This document shows, one piece after another, positions 39,888 to 48,178 of a stretch of 64,000 nucleotides of DNA (positions are counted from its first letter, which is position 1; each line of letters starts with the position of its first letter). The stretch is from Pseudomonadota bacterium (GTDB taxonomy: Archaea > Thermoplasmatota > SW-10-69-26 > JACQPN01 > JAJPHT01), in assembly GCA_021325135.1 (NCBI GenBank), contig JAJPHT010000039.1, forward strand, positions 1-64,000. Direction: 5' to 3'. The notes beneath the pieces are model-generated. The model worked only from the letters and a program-made list of their open reading frames with translations, had not been told where the DNA came from and did not search any database. The position numbers and the translations under genes were made by a program.

Positions 39888-40886
39888 CTACTCCTCGAAG
39901 TCGTCCGTGCGCGCGTACGACATCATGGGCGCGGGCGCCTGCTCGTTGGGGCGCTCGTGGAGGCTGAAGGGGAGCGTGAAGCCGCGCTTCTGCTCCTGCA
40001 TCTCCAGGGGCTCCACCGTGACCTTGAGCTGGAAGTACTGGTCCACGATGGCCTCCAGCATCTCGCCCAGGAAGATGGGGAGAAGCGGGTAGTGCATCTC
40101 GCGGAGGCTGTGCACGGCGTCGAAGTCCGCGAGGCCCACGACCTCCAGCGCGTAGTGCTCGCCGCGCTTCGCGACGTGGATCTTCTCGGCGTAGCCCATG
40201 GCCTCCAGGCGGCCGTAGAACTCGTTCAACGCGCGGATGGGCTCCTTGCTCTTGGGCGGGAGCCAGCCGCGCTTGTAGCCGTACTCCAGCATGCGCAGCG
40301 CGGCGTTCTTCACCACGTTGCGGCCCGCGAAGCCGAACGTCTTGTTGATGGCCGCGAAGAGGCCGTAGGACACGGCGCTCATCATCTGGTGGTCCACGTG
40401 CCCGGGCTTGGCAGGGGGCGGGGGCGGGGCCAGGGCGGGGGCGGGCTCGTTGAGGGGGCGGAAGATGGGCGTCGCGGCGAGGCTCGTCGTCGGGATGGCC
40501 TTCTTCTTGGGGGCCTTGGCGGGGGCCGCCGCCTTCGCGGCCGGGGCGGCGGGAGCCGGGGGCGGCGCGGGCGCAGGCGCGGGAGGGGCCGGCTTGGCCG
40601 GGGGCGCGGGCGCCTTGGCGGCGGGCTTGGCGGGAGGAGAGGGCTTCGGAGCCGGGGCGGGCTTCGCCACTGGCTTGGGCGCGGCCTTGGCCGGGGGCGC
40701 CGCCGCCTTCTTGGGCGGAGCGGGCTTCGGGGCCGGCTTGGGCTTCGGCTTGGGGGCCGCCTTCTTGGGGGCGGGCTTCTTCGCCGCGGGCTTGGCCTTC
40801 GCGGCGGGCTTTTTGGGAGGGGCCTTTTTTGCGGCCGGTTTCTTCGACTTGGAGGCCTTCGCGGCGCTCTTCTTGCCGGTCGCCAT
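39888..40886 (-). CDS. protein with histone-H1-like basic tail and C-terminal domain
   Basis: 332 residues from ATG at 40886 (a TTG at 40892 is also in frame). The first 140 residues are almost only Lys, Ala and Pro (repeats such as KKPAAKAKPAAKK), like histone H1 or bacterial HC1 tails that bind DNA. A globular domain of about 170 residues follows, with SAVSYGLFAAINKTFGFAGRN and ALNEFYGRLEAMGYAEKI, resembling small-ligand V4R-type domains only loosely. A TATA-like GATATAAAG sits only 14 bases before the ATG, too close for a leaderless start, so start or promoter assignment may be off. Possible chromatin protein; not proven. Confidence 0.65.
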   Translation of the reverse strand: MATGKKSAAKASKSKKPAAKKAPPKKPAAKAKPAAKKPAPKKAAPKPKPKPAPKPAPPKKAAAPPAKAAPKPVAKPAPAPKPSPPAKPAAKAPAPPAKPAPPAPAPAPPPAPAAPAAKAAAPAKAPKKKAIPTTSLAATPIFRPLNEPAPALAPPPPPAKPGHVDHQMMSAVSYGLFAAINKTFGFAGRNVVKNAALRMLEYGYKRGWLPPKSKEPIRALNEFYGRLEAMGYAEKIHVAKRGEHYALEVVGLADFDAVHSLREMHYPLLPIFLGEMLEAIVDQYFQLKVTVEPLEMQEQKRGFTLPFSLHERPNEQAPAPMMSYARTDDFEE

Positions 40887-40973
40887 GTTCAACCCTTTAT
40901 ATCTCGGCAGGCCGGGATGGGGGAACGACGGGCAAGAGGCTTTCGTTCCGTGTTCCAGCGGAAGCGCGGGCCC

Positions 40974-41210
40974 CTACTCCGGCCGTTCGGAGGGGAAGTC
41001 GCTCTCCGCGGCGAACCCCGCGTCCACCAAGGCGTGCTCCAGCGAGTGGGCCGCGAAGTAGAGGTCGAGGGCCTCCGACACGGCCTCGCTGATGGGCTTG
41101 CCGGTGAGGACCTTCACGGAATGCAGCTTCACGTGGTGCCCCACCGGGATCTTCACCTTGACTTCCTTCTCCTTCGTCCACACGTCGTGCTCTGGTTGGT
41201 CCGTCGACAC
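40974..41210 (-). CDS. ribbon-helix-helix-like small protein
   Basis: 78 residues from GTG at 41210 with GGGGGAG before it. The strand VKVKIPVGHHVKLHSVKVLTG followed by PISEAVSEALDLYF looks like a ribbon-helix-helix DNA-binding unit of the CopG/antitoxin kind. The C-terminal 25 residues are acidic. No toxin gene adjoins it. Likely a regulator. Confidence 0.55.
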   Translation of the reverse strand: MSTDQPEHDVWTKEKEVKVKIPVGHHVKLHSVKVLTGKPISEAVSEALDLYFAAHSLEHALVDAGFAAESDFPSERPE

Positions 41211-41520
41211 GATGGTCTCCCCCGAGACAGCCCGGCAAGCGGGCCGGGCCAAGCTCGTGGGTTGTCTGTTGTCTACAAAAACTTTGGCGGTTGTTCCCCT
41301 CGCCCGCATCCGATCGGCTGCACCGCGGACGTGGGACCTTCGCCCGTTGGCTGCCAGGGACTTGAACCCGTGCGCCCCAACCCTCGTCGGGCCGGTGGGC
41401 GCGGCGCCTTCCCCCGAAAGCTCACTTGCCGGCGGCATTGCGGCCGGCTCGCCGCGCCCATGGCCTGCCCCCGCGGAAGGAACCCAGCGGTTAAATCGAA
41501 CGGCAGGCATCGAGCGCCCC
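41211..41520. other. 310-base intergenic region
   Basis: No gene seen. A TATA-like TTAAATCG at 41491-41498 serves the metallopeptidase gene. A GTTTTTGTAGACAAC stretch near 41266-41280 (minus strand) may be the promoter of the small RHH gene. A tRNA-T-arm-like word at 41347-41359 was examined and rejected. Confidence 0.45.
41491..41498 (+). promoter_or_regulatory. TATA-like element of the metallopeptidase gene
   Basis: TTAAATCG, about 27 bases before the ATG at 41521, predicting a leaderless message. Confidence 0.5.
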
Positions 41521-42045
41521 ATGAAGCGCCACCGCGTGCCCGAGTTCGGCATGCTGCAACGGCAGCTTCCCGCGGGCCTCCACCCGTACCTGCGCGTGCT
41601 GCCGGGCGCGGCGGAGAGCCCGGGCCTCCGGCGCATCGAGCCGGACGACGCCAAGCGGAAGCAGCTTCTCGCCGACGCCCTCGTCTTCATCAAGCCGGGT
41701 GGCGGCTTCGCCTACGTCGACGTGGAGACGCCCTGCATTGTGCTCGCGGAGGAGTACTACCGGACGGGCTCCGACATGGACCTGTACATGGACATGCTCC
41801 ACGAGCTGACGCACATCCGCCAGCACCACGAGGGGCGCGACCTGTGGGACGAGCGATACGAGTATGTCGACCGCCCCACGGAGATCGAGGGGTACGCCGT
41901 CGCGGTGGAGGAGGGCCGGCGCCTGGGCATGACCGACGAGGACGTCATCGACCACCTCACCAACCCGTGGATGGACGAGGAGGACGTGCTGCGCCTCCTG
42001 CGCCACACCCAGGAGTTCCTGGCGAAGGAGCCACCCGTGGGCTGA
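41521..42045 (+). CDS. small cytosolic HExxH metallopeptidase-like protein
   Basis: 174 residues. Zinc motif LHELTHIRQHHEG near residue 98 and, about 25 residues later, YVDRPTEIEGYAVAVEEGRR with a Glu in the position of a third zinc ligand, a gluzincin-like order. No signal peptide. Similar small proteins occur in archaea with unknown substrate. ATG at 41521 with TATA-like element 27 bases upstream. Its TGA abuts the stop of the convergent lipoprotein gene. Confidence 0.7.
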   Translation: MKRHRVPEFGMLQRQLPAGLHPYLRVLPGAAESPGLRRIEPDDAKRKQLLADALVFIKPGGGFAYVDVETPCIVLAEEYYRTGSDMDLYMDMLHELTHIRQHHEGRDLWDERYEYVDRPTEIEGYAVAVEEGRRLGMTDEDVIDHLTNPWMDEEDVLRLLRHTQEFLAKEPPVG

Positions 42046-43773
42046 TCAGGTCCCTGGCAGCGGGATCGGGCGCAGCTCCACGAACGAGGAGTCCGCCGGA
42101 TAACAGGGGATCAGGACCTCGCCCTCGCCCGGGAACGCCTGCTGGCCGGGGAAGCGCGCGAAGCCCGGTCCGTCCGGGGCGGCCATCGCCACCAGGCGTG
42201 AATCGGCGTCTGTCGCGTTGAAGCGCAGCGCCCAGACCGCGTCGCCGTCCGCTTGGAGGATGCGCAGGTGGAGGGCCGCCAGCGTTGCGTTGGCGAGGGG
42301 CGCCTCGGCCGATGCGCGCCAGTCCTCCAGCGTCCCGTTGGGCAGCCGCGTCGCGTACCAGGCCGTGCCGCCATCGGGGTCGAAGGCCATGCGCGCCGAT
42401 CCGGGCCCCGGACCCACGACGGTCGCGGCGCCATTGGCCGCAAGACGCACCAGGGTGGGCTCGGCCGGGTCGCCGGTCCAGTAGAACCCCTCGTCGCGCG
42501 CCGCGTTCCACGACAGGGCGGAGACGGGGAACGGAACGGTTCCCACGACGCGGCTCGTGTCGCCGACCCACGCCACCGCGCCGGCGCCGTTGGCAAGGCC
42601 CAAGGCCAGGACGCTGCCGTCCGAGCGGCACGCGAGGCTCACCGCGAAGAAGCCCAGCGGCGAGAGGTCGTACGAGCTGCGGTCGCCGCCGCGCGCCATG
42701 AGCCACGACGAGCGCCCGTCGGTGCGCACCACCCACGTCATGCCGCCGCGCTGGCAGGCGTCCAAGAGACTGTCGGAGCCCGGCGCCGTCACGATGGCGT
42801 CCGCGGGAGGCGGAGGGAGGATGGACGCGGCGGCGCGGTCCGACGCCGCCTGAAGGGCGACGCGCCACCCGGCGACGAGGTCGGGCTCCGACGCGCCGCA
42901 GCGCTCGAACAGGGCTCTCCCGAGGCCGCCCGACGGGGGACTTGGCGTGGGGTCCACGACGGGCCCCGGCGTGTGGGAGACGGGAACGGCGCGGACCTGA
43001 GAGGCGACCAGGGTCGTGGCGGGTCCGATGGCCTCGACCAGGTCGATCCACGGCGGCGACGACAGGTTGCAACGCGTCGCCAGGTAGCGCAGCGCAAGCT
43101 CGCCGCCGAAGTGGACTGCCTTGGAGCGGTTCTCAGGCGAGACGTCGTCGAAGACCCGGGCGAAGCTGGGCACCGGCGCGTGGTCGAGCAGGATGCGCGC
43201 CGCGCCGACGACCTCCTCCGGCGGCATCTCGCCCTCGCCGCGCGCCTCCCACGTCGCGCCGCCTTCGAGGATCCAATCCGGGACGTGCCGGGTCCCGGCA
43301 TCGTGCGCCCGCTCGAACTGGAAGACGTGCACCAGCTCGTGCGTGAGCGACCCCGTGTGGTTGGTCGGGCGCGGGGGGCTCAGCGGCATCCACGCGATGG
43401 GGAGCGTCGGCAGCCAGATGCGCGCGCCATCGCCGGGGTTCGCCTCCATCTGCGCGGGGAACCCGCGGAGCCGGGTGCCATCCGGCGCGGGCGGCGGCTG
43501 CGGCAGGTAGGCCCACACGTCCACCGGCCCGCGCAGCGTCTGGTTGAGGGCGCGCGACAGGTTCGCTGCCGCGCCCAGCGCCTCGGCCTCGAGGCCGGGG
43601 AACTCGGCGACGTCGCGCTCGGGCACGTGGAACCGGAACGCCCCGGCGCTCCACTCGCGCCAGCCGGAGTCCGTCCGGAAGATGCCTCCGAGACACCCGG
43701 GCAGGACCAGCGCGGCCAGGAGGGCCGCGGCGACAAGCCTCCTCACAAGGCAGGCAAAGAGTGAACGGGTCAA
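42046..43773 (-). CDS. lipoprotein metallopeptidase with beta-propeller-like C-terminus
   Basis: 575 residues if started at TTG 43773; GTG at 43746 would give a more usual signal peptide ending in LVLPGC and is a good alternative. After the lipobox Cys a peptidase_MA-like domain (about 30-290) has LTHELVHVFQFE and, downstream, WILEGGATWEA, that is HExxH plus a third-ligand Glu. The C-terminal 270 residues have repeating blocks of the WD/NHL sort (RSDGSVLALGLANG, AFDPDGGTAWYATRLPNG), suggesting a propeller. Likely a surface-anchored protease. Confidence 0.75.
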   Translation of the reverse strand: MTRSLFACLVRRLVAAALLAALVLPGCLGGIFRTDSGWREWSAGAFRFHVPERDVAEFPGLEAEALGAAANLSRALNQTLRGPVDVWAYLPQPPPAPDGTRLRGFPAQMEANPGDGARIWLPTLPIAWMPLSPPRPTNHTGSLTHELVHVFQFERAHDAGTRHVPDWILEGGATWEARGEGEMPPEEVVGAARILLDHAPVPSFARVFDDVSPENRSKAVHFGGELALRYLATRCNLSSPPWIDLVEAIGPATTLVASQVRAVPVSHTPGPVVDPTPSPPSGGLGRALFERCGASEPDLVAGWRVALQAASDRAAASILPPPPADAIVTAPGSDSLLDACQRGGMTWVVRTDGRSSWLMARGGDRSSYDLSPLGFFAVSLACRSDGSVLALGLANGAGAVAWVGDTSRVVGTVPFPVSALSWNAARDEGFYWTGDPAEPTLVRLAANGAATVVGPGPGSARMAFDPDGGTAWYATRLPNGTLEDWRASAEAPLANATLAALHLRILQADGDAVWALRFNATDADSRLVAMAAPDGPGFARFPGQQAFPGEGEVLIPCYPADSSFVELRPIPLPGT

Positions 43774-43814
43774 GAACCCAACCGGCGCGAAGCGCTCGGG
43801 TCCCGCGCCAGAAG

Positions 43815-43886
43815 AGCCGCCTCGGGGAATCGAACCCCGGACCTACGCCTTACCAAGGCGTCGCTATACCTCTAAGCCAAGGCGGC
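43815..43886 (-). tRNA. tRNA-Thr(GGT)
   Basis: Read on the minus strand: acceptor GCCGCCT pairs with AGGCGGC, anticodon stem ACGCC/GGCGT encloses TTGGTAA with anticodon GGT, and the T arm is CGGGG-TTCGATT-CCCCG, all perfectly paired. Discriminator base is U, as in archaeal tRNA-Thr. No CCA is encoded and no intron is present. Confidence 0.95.
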
Positions 43887-43972
43887 ACGACGTTTCCCAC
43901 CCGAGGGCGGGCACGCCGGGAGGCCTCGTCCCATTCATAAGCGTTTGGTCGGCCCAGGCTTCGGCCTGCGTC

Positions 43973-44230
43973 TCAGCGGAGGATCACGTCGGCGCGGTGG
44001 ATCGTCTCGCGGGCGAGGGGGACGTGGAGCGCCTCGTGGTGCTTCACGATGGCCGCCGCGTCGGGCGCCTCCAGGATGCAGTGCATCTCGCGCCCCTCCT
44101 GGTCGATGACGATGCCGCGGTCGACGACGCCGAAGTCGTCCTTGGCGCCGCTGCGCACGCGCGACTCGACGGTGCGGCGCAGGTCGTTCGGGAGATCCGT
44201 GCCCTGGTGCGTGTCCATGAAGACGGGCAT
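43973..44230 (-). CDS. DUF4242-like small protein
   Basis: 85 residues. The start PVFMDTHQG and the later HCILEAPDAAAIVKHHEA are typical of DUF4242/SCO4226-type ferredoxin-fold proteins, some of which bind nickel; the two His in KHHE could be ligands. ATG at 44230. It lies downstream of argF and the duplicated argF end. Role unknown. Confidence 0.7.
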   Translation of the reverse strand: MPVFMDTHQGTDLPNDLRRTVESRVRSGAKDDFGVVDRGIVIDQEGREMHCILEAPDAAAIVKHHEALHVPLARETIHRADVILR

Positions 44231-44288
44231 GGGACCCCGGAGGGGCGCCCCAGGGAAACGCCTGTCGGATTTCCGGCTGGCGGGGCGC

Positions 44289-44490
44289 CTACTCGCGCCC
44301 TTGGGCGGCAAGCTGGGGGATGCGCCACGGCGCGAGGAGCCAGACGAGGATCCCCTCCGCGCCGGCTGCAAAATCAGCCGGCACTTTCGTTGTGCTGCCT
44401 CCGGCAGCACCTCTGCACGGGTGGTCGTCACTCCCGGCCCTGGACGGCAAGTTGAGGGATGCGCCACGGCGCGAGGAGCCAGACGAGGAT
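44289..44490. repeat. duplicated argF 3' end with two hairpins between copies
   Basis: A 33-bp identical block at 44319-44351 and 44458-44490, within a longer similar stretch that includes a stop codon in both copies (44289 and 44428). Both encode the end WLLAPWRIPQLA-x-QGRE. Between the copies are two perfect 8-bp hairpins: 44361-44368 with 44375-44382 (loop CAAAAT), and 44392-44399 with 44403-44410 (loop TCC). It looks as though an element was inserted at, or a duplication arose around, the end of argF. Confidence 0.7.
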
Positions 44491-45444
44491 GGCCATCTGC
44501 GCCCAGAGGCGGTTCTCGGCCTCGTCGAAGACGACGCTCTGCGGGCCGTGGGCGACGTCCTTCTCCACCTCGTAGCCGTAGTAGGCGGGGAGGCAGTGGA
44601 GGAAGATGCCGTCGTTGGTCTTCGCCATGTGCTCGGCGGTGACGGTGTAGCCCGCGAAGTCCTTGACGCGCTGCTCCTTCTCGTCCTCGTCGCCCATGCT
44701 GATCCAGGTGTCGGTGGCGACGACGTCCTGGCCTTCGAACGCGCCATCGAACCCGTCGTGCCGCACCGCGACGCTGCCGCCGGTGGCGCGGGCGATGGCC
44801 TCGGCCTCCTTGACGACGGCGCCATCGGGGGCATAGCCTGCGGGCGTGACGACGGTGACGTGCATGCCCGCCATCGCCATGCCCACGAGATAGCTGTGGC
44901 ACATGTTGTTGCCGTCGCCCACGTAGAGGAAGCGGAGGCCCGCGAGGGTCCCCTTGTGCTCCAGGATGGTGAGGAGGTCCGCCGCGACCTGGCAGGGGTG
45001 CTCCAGGTCGTCCAGGGCGTTGACCACCGGGCTCGTGGCGTGCTGCGCGAGGGCCTTCACGTCCTCGTTGCGGAACGCGCGGTAGACCAGCACGTCGGCG
45101 TAGCGCGAGAGCACGAGGGCGGTGTCCTCGATGCTCTCGCCGCGGCCCATCTGGATGTCGCGCGTGGAGAGGAAGGTCGCGGTCATGCCCAGCTTGGCGA
45201 GGCCCACCTCGAAGCTGACGCGCGTGCGCGTGCTGGCCTTCTCGAAGATGAGGACCGCGGACTTGGCGGAGAGGTAGGGCGTCGGGTGGCCCGACTTGTT
45301 GAGCCGCTTGAGGGCGCGCGCGGCGTCCAGCACGTCCTCCAGGTCCGCGCCGAAGTCGGCCATGCGGAGGAGGTCGCGGCCCGCCGGCGCGGTTGCCGTG
45401 GCGGGGGAGTCGGTGGGCGTGGACGCGACGCCGGTCTTGCTCAC
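44428..45444 (-). CDS. argF: ornithine carbamoyltransferase
   Basis: 338 residues, slightly longer than the usual 300-315 because of an N-terminal extension from GTG at 45444; an internal start near the DLLRMADF segment would give family length but has no obvious signal. Converts ornithine and carbamoyl phosphate to citrulline. Motifs: EKASTRTRVSFE (carbamoyl phosphate), DLEHPCQ, DTWISMG (the SMG loop of ornithine binding) and FLHCLPA. The last 15 residues are duplicated downstream. argH is 2.7 kb away on the same strand, with two unrelated plus-strand genes between them. Confidence 0.92.
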   Translation of the reverse strand: MSKTGVASTPTDSPATATAPAGRDLLRMADFGADLEDVLDAARALKRLNKSGHPTPYLSAKSAVLIFEKASTRTRVSFEVGLAKLGMTATFLSTRDIQMGRGESIEDTALVLSRYADVLVYRAFRNEDVKALAQHATSPVVNALDDLEHPCQVAADLLTILEHKGTLAGLRFLYVGDGNNMCHSYLVGMAMAGMHVTVVTPAGYAPDGAVVKEAEAIARATGGSVAVRHDGFDGAFEGQDVVATDTWISMGDEDEKEQRVKDFAGYTVTAEHMAKTNDGIFLHCLPAYYGYEVEKDVAHGPQSVVFDEAENRLWAQMAILVWLLAPWRIPQLAVQGRE

Positions 45445-45604
45445 GGGTCCGGAGGGGGTGGACAGGAAGAAGAAGCGAACGACCAGGACGAGCCGAAAGC
45501 CGACACGCGCGTCCCGTTCTGGACATCCCCGGTTGGCCAACGGGGCTGCGGCAAGGGTTAAGTGGCCAACCCCGGGCTTCCCGCATCCCGCCGGAGAGCA
45601 GAGC

Positions 45605-47269
45605 ATGAGCCGCGCCCCGTCCTTCGTCCTCCTTGGAGCCCTTCTTGCCGCCGGCGTCCTCGCCAGCGGGTGCGTCACCTCGCCCGGGCAGGGCCCCACC
45701 ACGGCGTCGGCCCCCGACGCGCTGGACACGTCGTGGGCCGCCAAGGCGCTGGTCAACGACACGCCCGCGCCCGGCGTCAAGCACGACCACCGCAACTGGT
45801 CGCAGCACGTCGGCCTCTCCACGCCCAACTTCGTCGAGCTGGCGCACGACTCGCTGGGCGTCAAGTACTACGACAACGCCTCGGCGGGCGAGTACTTCTG
45901 CGGCGGCACGGGCACGACCAAGGACGGCCACAAGCTCGCCGTCATCAGCTCCTACGACACGGACGTCGCGTTCGTGCTCGTGGACGTGACCGACCCTCTC
46001 CACCCCGTCCACCTGGGCGACTACCTCCTGGGCGCGCCCACGCCCACCGGCCAGGACGTCGGCCCCACCACCTACGACGTGGACATCACGCCCGACGGCG
46101 CGCACGTCGTCATCGCGGCGGACTTGCCCCTGGGCCAGAACCACGCGCCCACCGGCGACGCGGTCGCGCTCCCCGGCATCGCCAGCGCGGCGCTGGCGCC
46201 CCACGTGACGATCCAGCCCCGGTTCCGCGACGCCTGCACGGGCGAGGTCCGCGCGGAGGGCCCCGAGCAGAGCCTCCCCATGTGGCCCGGCACCGTGCTC
46301 GTCTCCCTGGCGGACCCGAAGAACCCGGCCTTCGAGGACTTCGTCCCCGCGCCGGTCATCGGCCCGCACAGCGTGAGCACGGCGTCCATCGACAACGTGA
46401 CCTACGTCGCGGCCTCCACGACGAACCTCGTGCACCAGGGCAGCTACTTCCAGTTCTTCCAGATCGAGGAGCTTCCCACGGGCGGCAAGCTCGTGCCCGT
46501 CTCCATGGTGGACGCGGGCCAGTACGGCAACCCCGTCGTGGGCACGTTCAACGGCCACGTCGACGCCGAGATCGCCGTGCACCCCGTGACGAAGAAGCCC
46601 GTCGTCTACCTCTCCGACTGGGACGGCGGCCTCGTCGTCTTGGACTTCTCCAACCCCGCGGCCCCCCTGGAGCTTGGCGCGTGGCACGACGCGGGCGCCG
46701 ACGGCGGCGCGCTCCACAGCACGCGCAGCATCGAGGGCGTCTACAACGGGCACCACTACCTGCTCGCGGGCCAGGAGTTCACGAGCCACCCCTCCAACCG
46801 CCCCAGCGGGTGGATCTACATCCTCGACGACACCGACCCCGCCAACGTCAAGGAGGTCGGCCGCTGGACGCTGCCCGCCGAGACGCAGGACAACTGGGCG
46901 CGCTCCAACAACGGCGGAGGGGTCGAGCTGTTCAGCACACACTACTTCCGCGTCATCAACGACACGGCCTTCGTCGCCATGTACCACGCGGGCGTCTGGG
47001 CGTTCAAGCTGAACTTCACCAACCCCGAGATGATGAAGGAGCCGCCCAGCGTCGGCGTGTTCGTCCCCGACAAGCCCGCGGACAAGGGCCGCGTCCCCAA
47101 GTCGGGCTACGACTTCGCGCCCTTCGTGCTGGACGTGCTGCCCACCGGCGGCAACTACCTCACGGTGTTCGACGGCCTCACGGGCGTCTACTCGCTCCAG
47201 TACGATCCCGACCATCCGATGCCCTCGCCCACGCCCTGGCCCGCCAGCGGCAAGACGGGCGCGGGCTGA
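45605..47269 (+). CDS. LVIVD-repeat-type lipoprotein, paralogue 1
   Basis: 554 residues. Signal peptide with lipobox LASGC (Cys23). The mature part has propeller-like blades of the LVIVD kind (FVLVDVTDPLHPVHLGDY, TVLVSLADPKNPAFED, GLVVLDFSNPAAPLELGAW, WIYILDDTDPANVKEVGRW) and many His/Asp. A paralogue with the same order of blades is at 50484-52067 (shared STPNF, CGGT, GPHSVSTAS / LHSVSTAS, MYHAGVWA / DYHAGVWA). TTAAG about 45 bases upstream may be the TATA element. Surface-exposed, function unknown. Confidence 0.75.
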   Translation: MSRAPSFVLLGALLAAGVLASGCVTSPGQGPTTASAPDALDTSWAAKALVNDTPAPGVKHDHRNWSQHVGLSTPNFVELAHDSLGVKYYDNASAGEYFCGGTGTTKDGHKLAVISSYDTDVAFVLVDVTDPLHPVHLGDYLLGAPTPTGQDVGPTTYDVDITPDGAHVVIAADLPLGQNHAPTGDAVALPGIASAALAPHVTIQPRFRDACTGEVRAEGPEQSLPMWPGTVLVSLADPKNPAFEDFVPAPVIGPHSVSTASIDNVTYVAASTTNLVHQGSYFQFFQIEELPTGGKLVPVSMVDAGQYGNPVVGTFNGHVDAEIAVHPVTKKPVVYLSDWDGGLVVLDFSNPAAPLELGAWHDAGADGGALHSTRSIEGVYNGHHYLLAGQEFTSHPSNRPSGWIYILDDTDPANVKEVGRWTLPAETQDNWARSNNGGGVELFSTHYFRVINDTAFVAMYHAGVWAFKLNFTNPEMMKEPPSVGVFVPDKPADKGRVPKSGYDFAPFVLDVLPTGGNYLTVFDGLTGVYSLQYDPDHPMPSPTPWPASGKTGAG

Positions 47270-47282
47270 GGGCGTGCACGGG

Positions 47283-47291
47283 TTCAAATCC
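47283..47291 (+). promoter_or_regulatory. TATA-like element of the 47312 gene
   Basis: TTCAAATCC, about 26 bases before the GTG at 47312, the same word as before the ABC permease gene. Confidence 0.5.
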
Positions 47292-47311
47292 TCTGGCGCT
47301 GTTAGCCCCGC

Positions 47312-48178
47312 GTGGCGCGCATCCTCGTGGGCGAGGTCGTCGGCTCGACCTTCCGGACCGTCTTCCAGAACCTCGGCCTCTTCCTGCGCGCCGTGGGCGT
47401 CTTCTCGGTCGCCTCCGCCCTCATTGGCCTCCTCGTGGCCCTGAGGACCCAATCCACCTTGACGGACGTCATCGCCCAGGTGCGCCAGGGCGCGAAGCCG
47501 TTCCAGGCCATGCTCCCCTCCCTCGCGGGGGCGGTCGCCGTCGGCGTCGTCTGCTTCCTGGTGGGCATCGCGTCCTTCCTCGTCGCCAGCGTCGTCGCGG
47601 CGCGCTTGGAGGAGGGCCGCAGGCTTTCGCTGCGCGAGGCGTGGGCCGAGGCGGGATCGCGCTATGGCAACCTCGCCATCACGGGCCTCCTGGTCTTCCT
47701 CCTCCTCGCCGCGATCCTCCTCCTGGGCGCGCTCCTGTCCATCCTCATCCTGCCCTTCTTCCTCGCGCTGGGCCTCATCGTCGCCCTCGGCCTGCGCTGG
47801 TCCATCGCGGGCGCCGTGGGCGTCTTCGAGCGCCGCAGCCCGGGCGGCAACCTGACCCGCAGCCGCGACCTCACCAAGGGCTCCCGCGGCGCCATCCTGG
47901 GCGCGCTCATCCTCGTCTGCCTCGTCTTCGTCGTCCCCGAGATGGCCGTCGGCATCCCGTTCGACATCGTGAGCCGCGCGCAGGCCCGGCAGGGGCTCCC
48001 CCCGCCCATGGGCCTCACGCTGGCCAACTGGGCCGTGACCGCGGTCGCCGGCTTCTTCGGCACTTGCCTCTGGGCCGCGTTCAACGCCGTCGTCTACCGC
48101 CGCCTCGCGGCCTCGGAGCCTTCGGCCGAAGCGCCGCCCGCGCCCGAGCCCACCCTGGGCCCCATCGGCGGGCCCTAG
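47312..48178 (+). CDS. polytopic membrane protein
   Basis: 288 residues with about six transmembrane segments. GTG at 47312 is supported by the TATA-like element 26 bases upstream. Loop residues (EEGRRLSLREAWAEAGSRYGNL, GAVGVFERRSPGGNLTRSRDLTKGSRGAI) resemble the glycerophosphodiester-phosphodiesterase membrane domain/DUF975 kind of protein. C-terminal tail is Pro-rich and cytosolic. It overlaps the convergent argH by 4 bases. Function unknown. Confidence 0.65.
   Translation: MARILVGEVVGSTFRTVFQNLGLFLRAVGVFSVASALIGLLVALRTQSTLTDVIAQVRQGAKPFQAMLPSLAGAVAVGVVCFLVGIASFLVASVVAARLEEGRRLSLREAWAEAGSRYGNLAITGLLVFLLLAAILLLGALLSILILPFFLALGLIVALGLRWSIAGAVGVFERRSPGGNLTRSRDLTKGSRGAILGALILVCLVFVVPEMAVGIPFDIVSRAQARQGLPPPMGLTLANWAVTAVAGFFGTCLWAAFNAVVYRRLAASEPSAEAPPAPEPTLGPIGGP

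Noticed and set aside
41340-41375. tRNA T-arm-like word (GGGTTCAAGTCCC on the minus strand)
   Set aside because: Only three bases of the T stem pair and no acceptor, D or anticodon arm can be drawn around it, so it is not called as a tRNA.
47278-47300. GGGTTCAAATCC resembling a tRNA T arm
   Set aside because: No cloverleaf around it. Its position 26 bases before the GTG at 47312 fits a TATA-like element.
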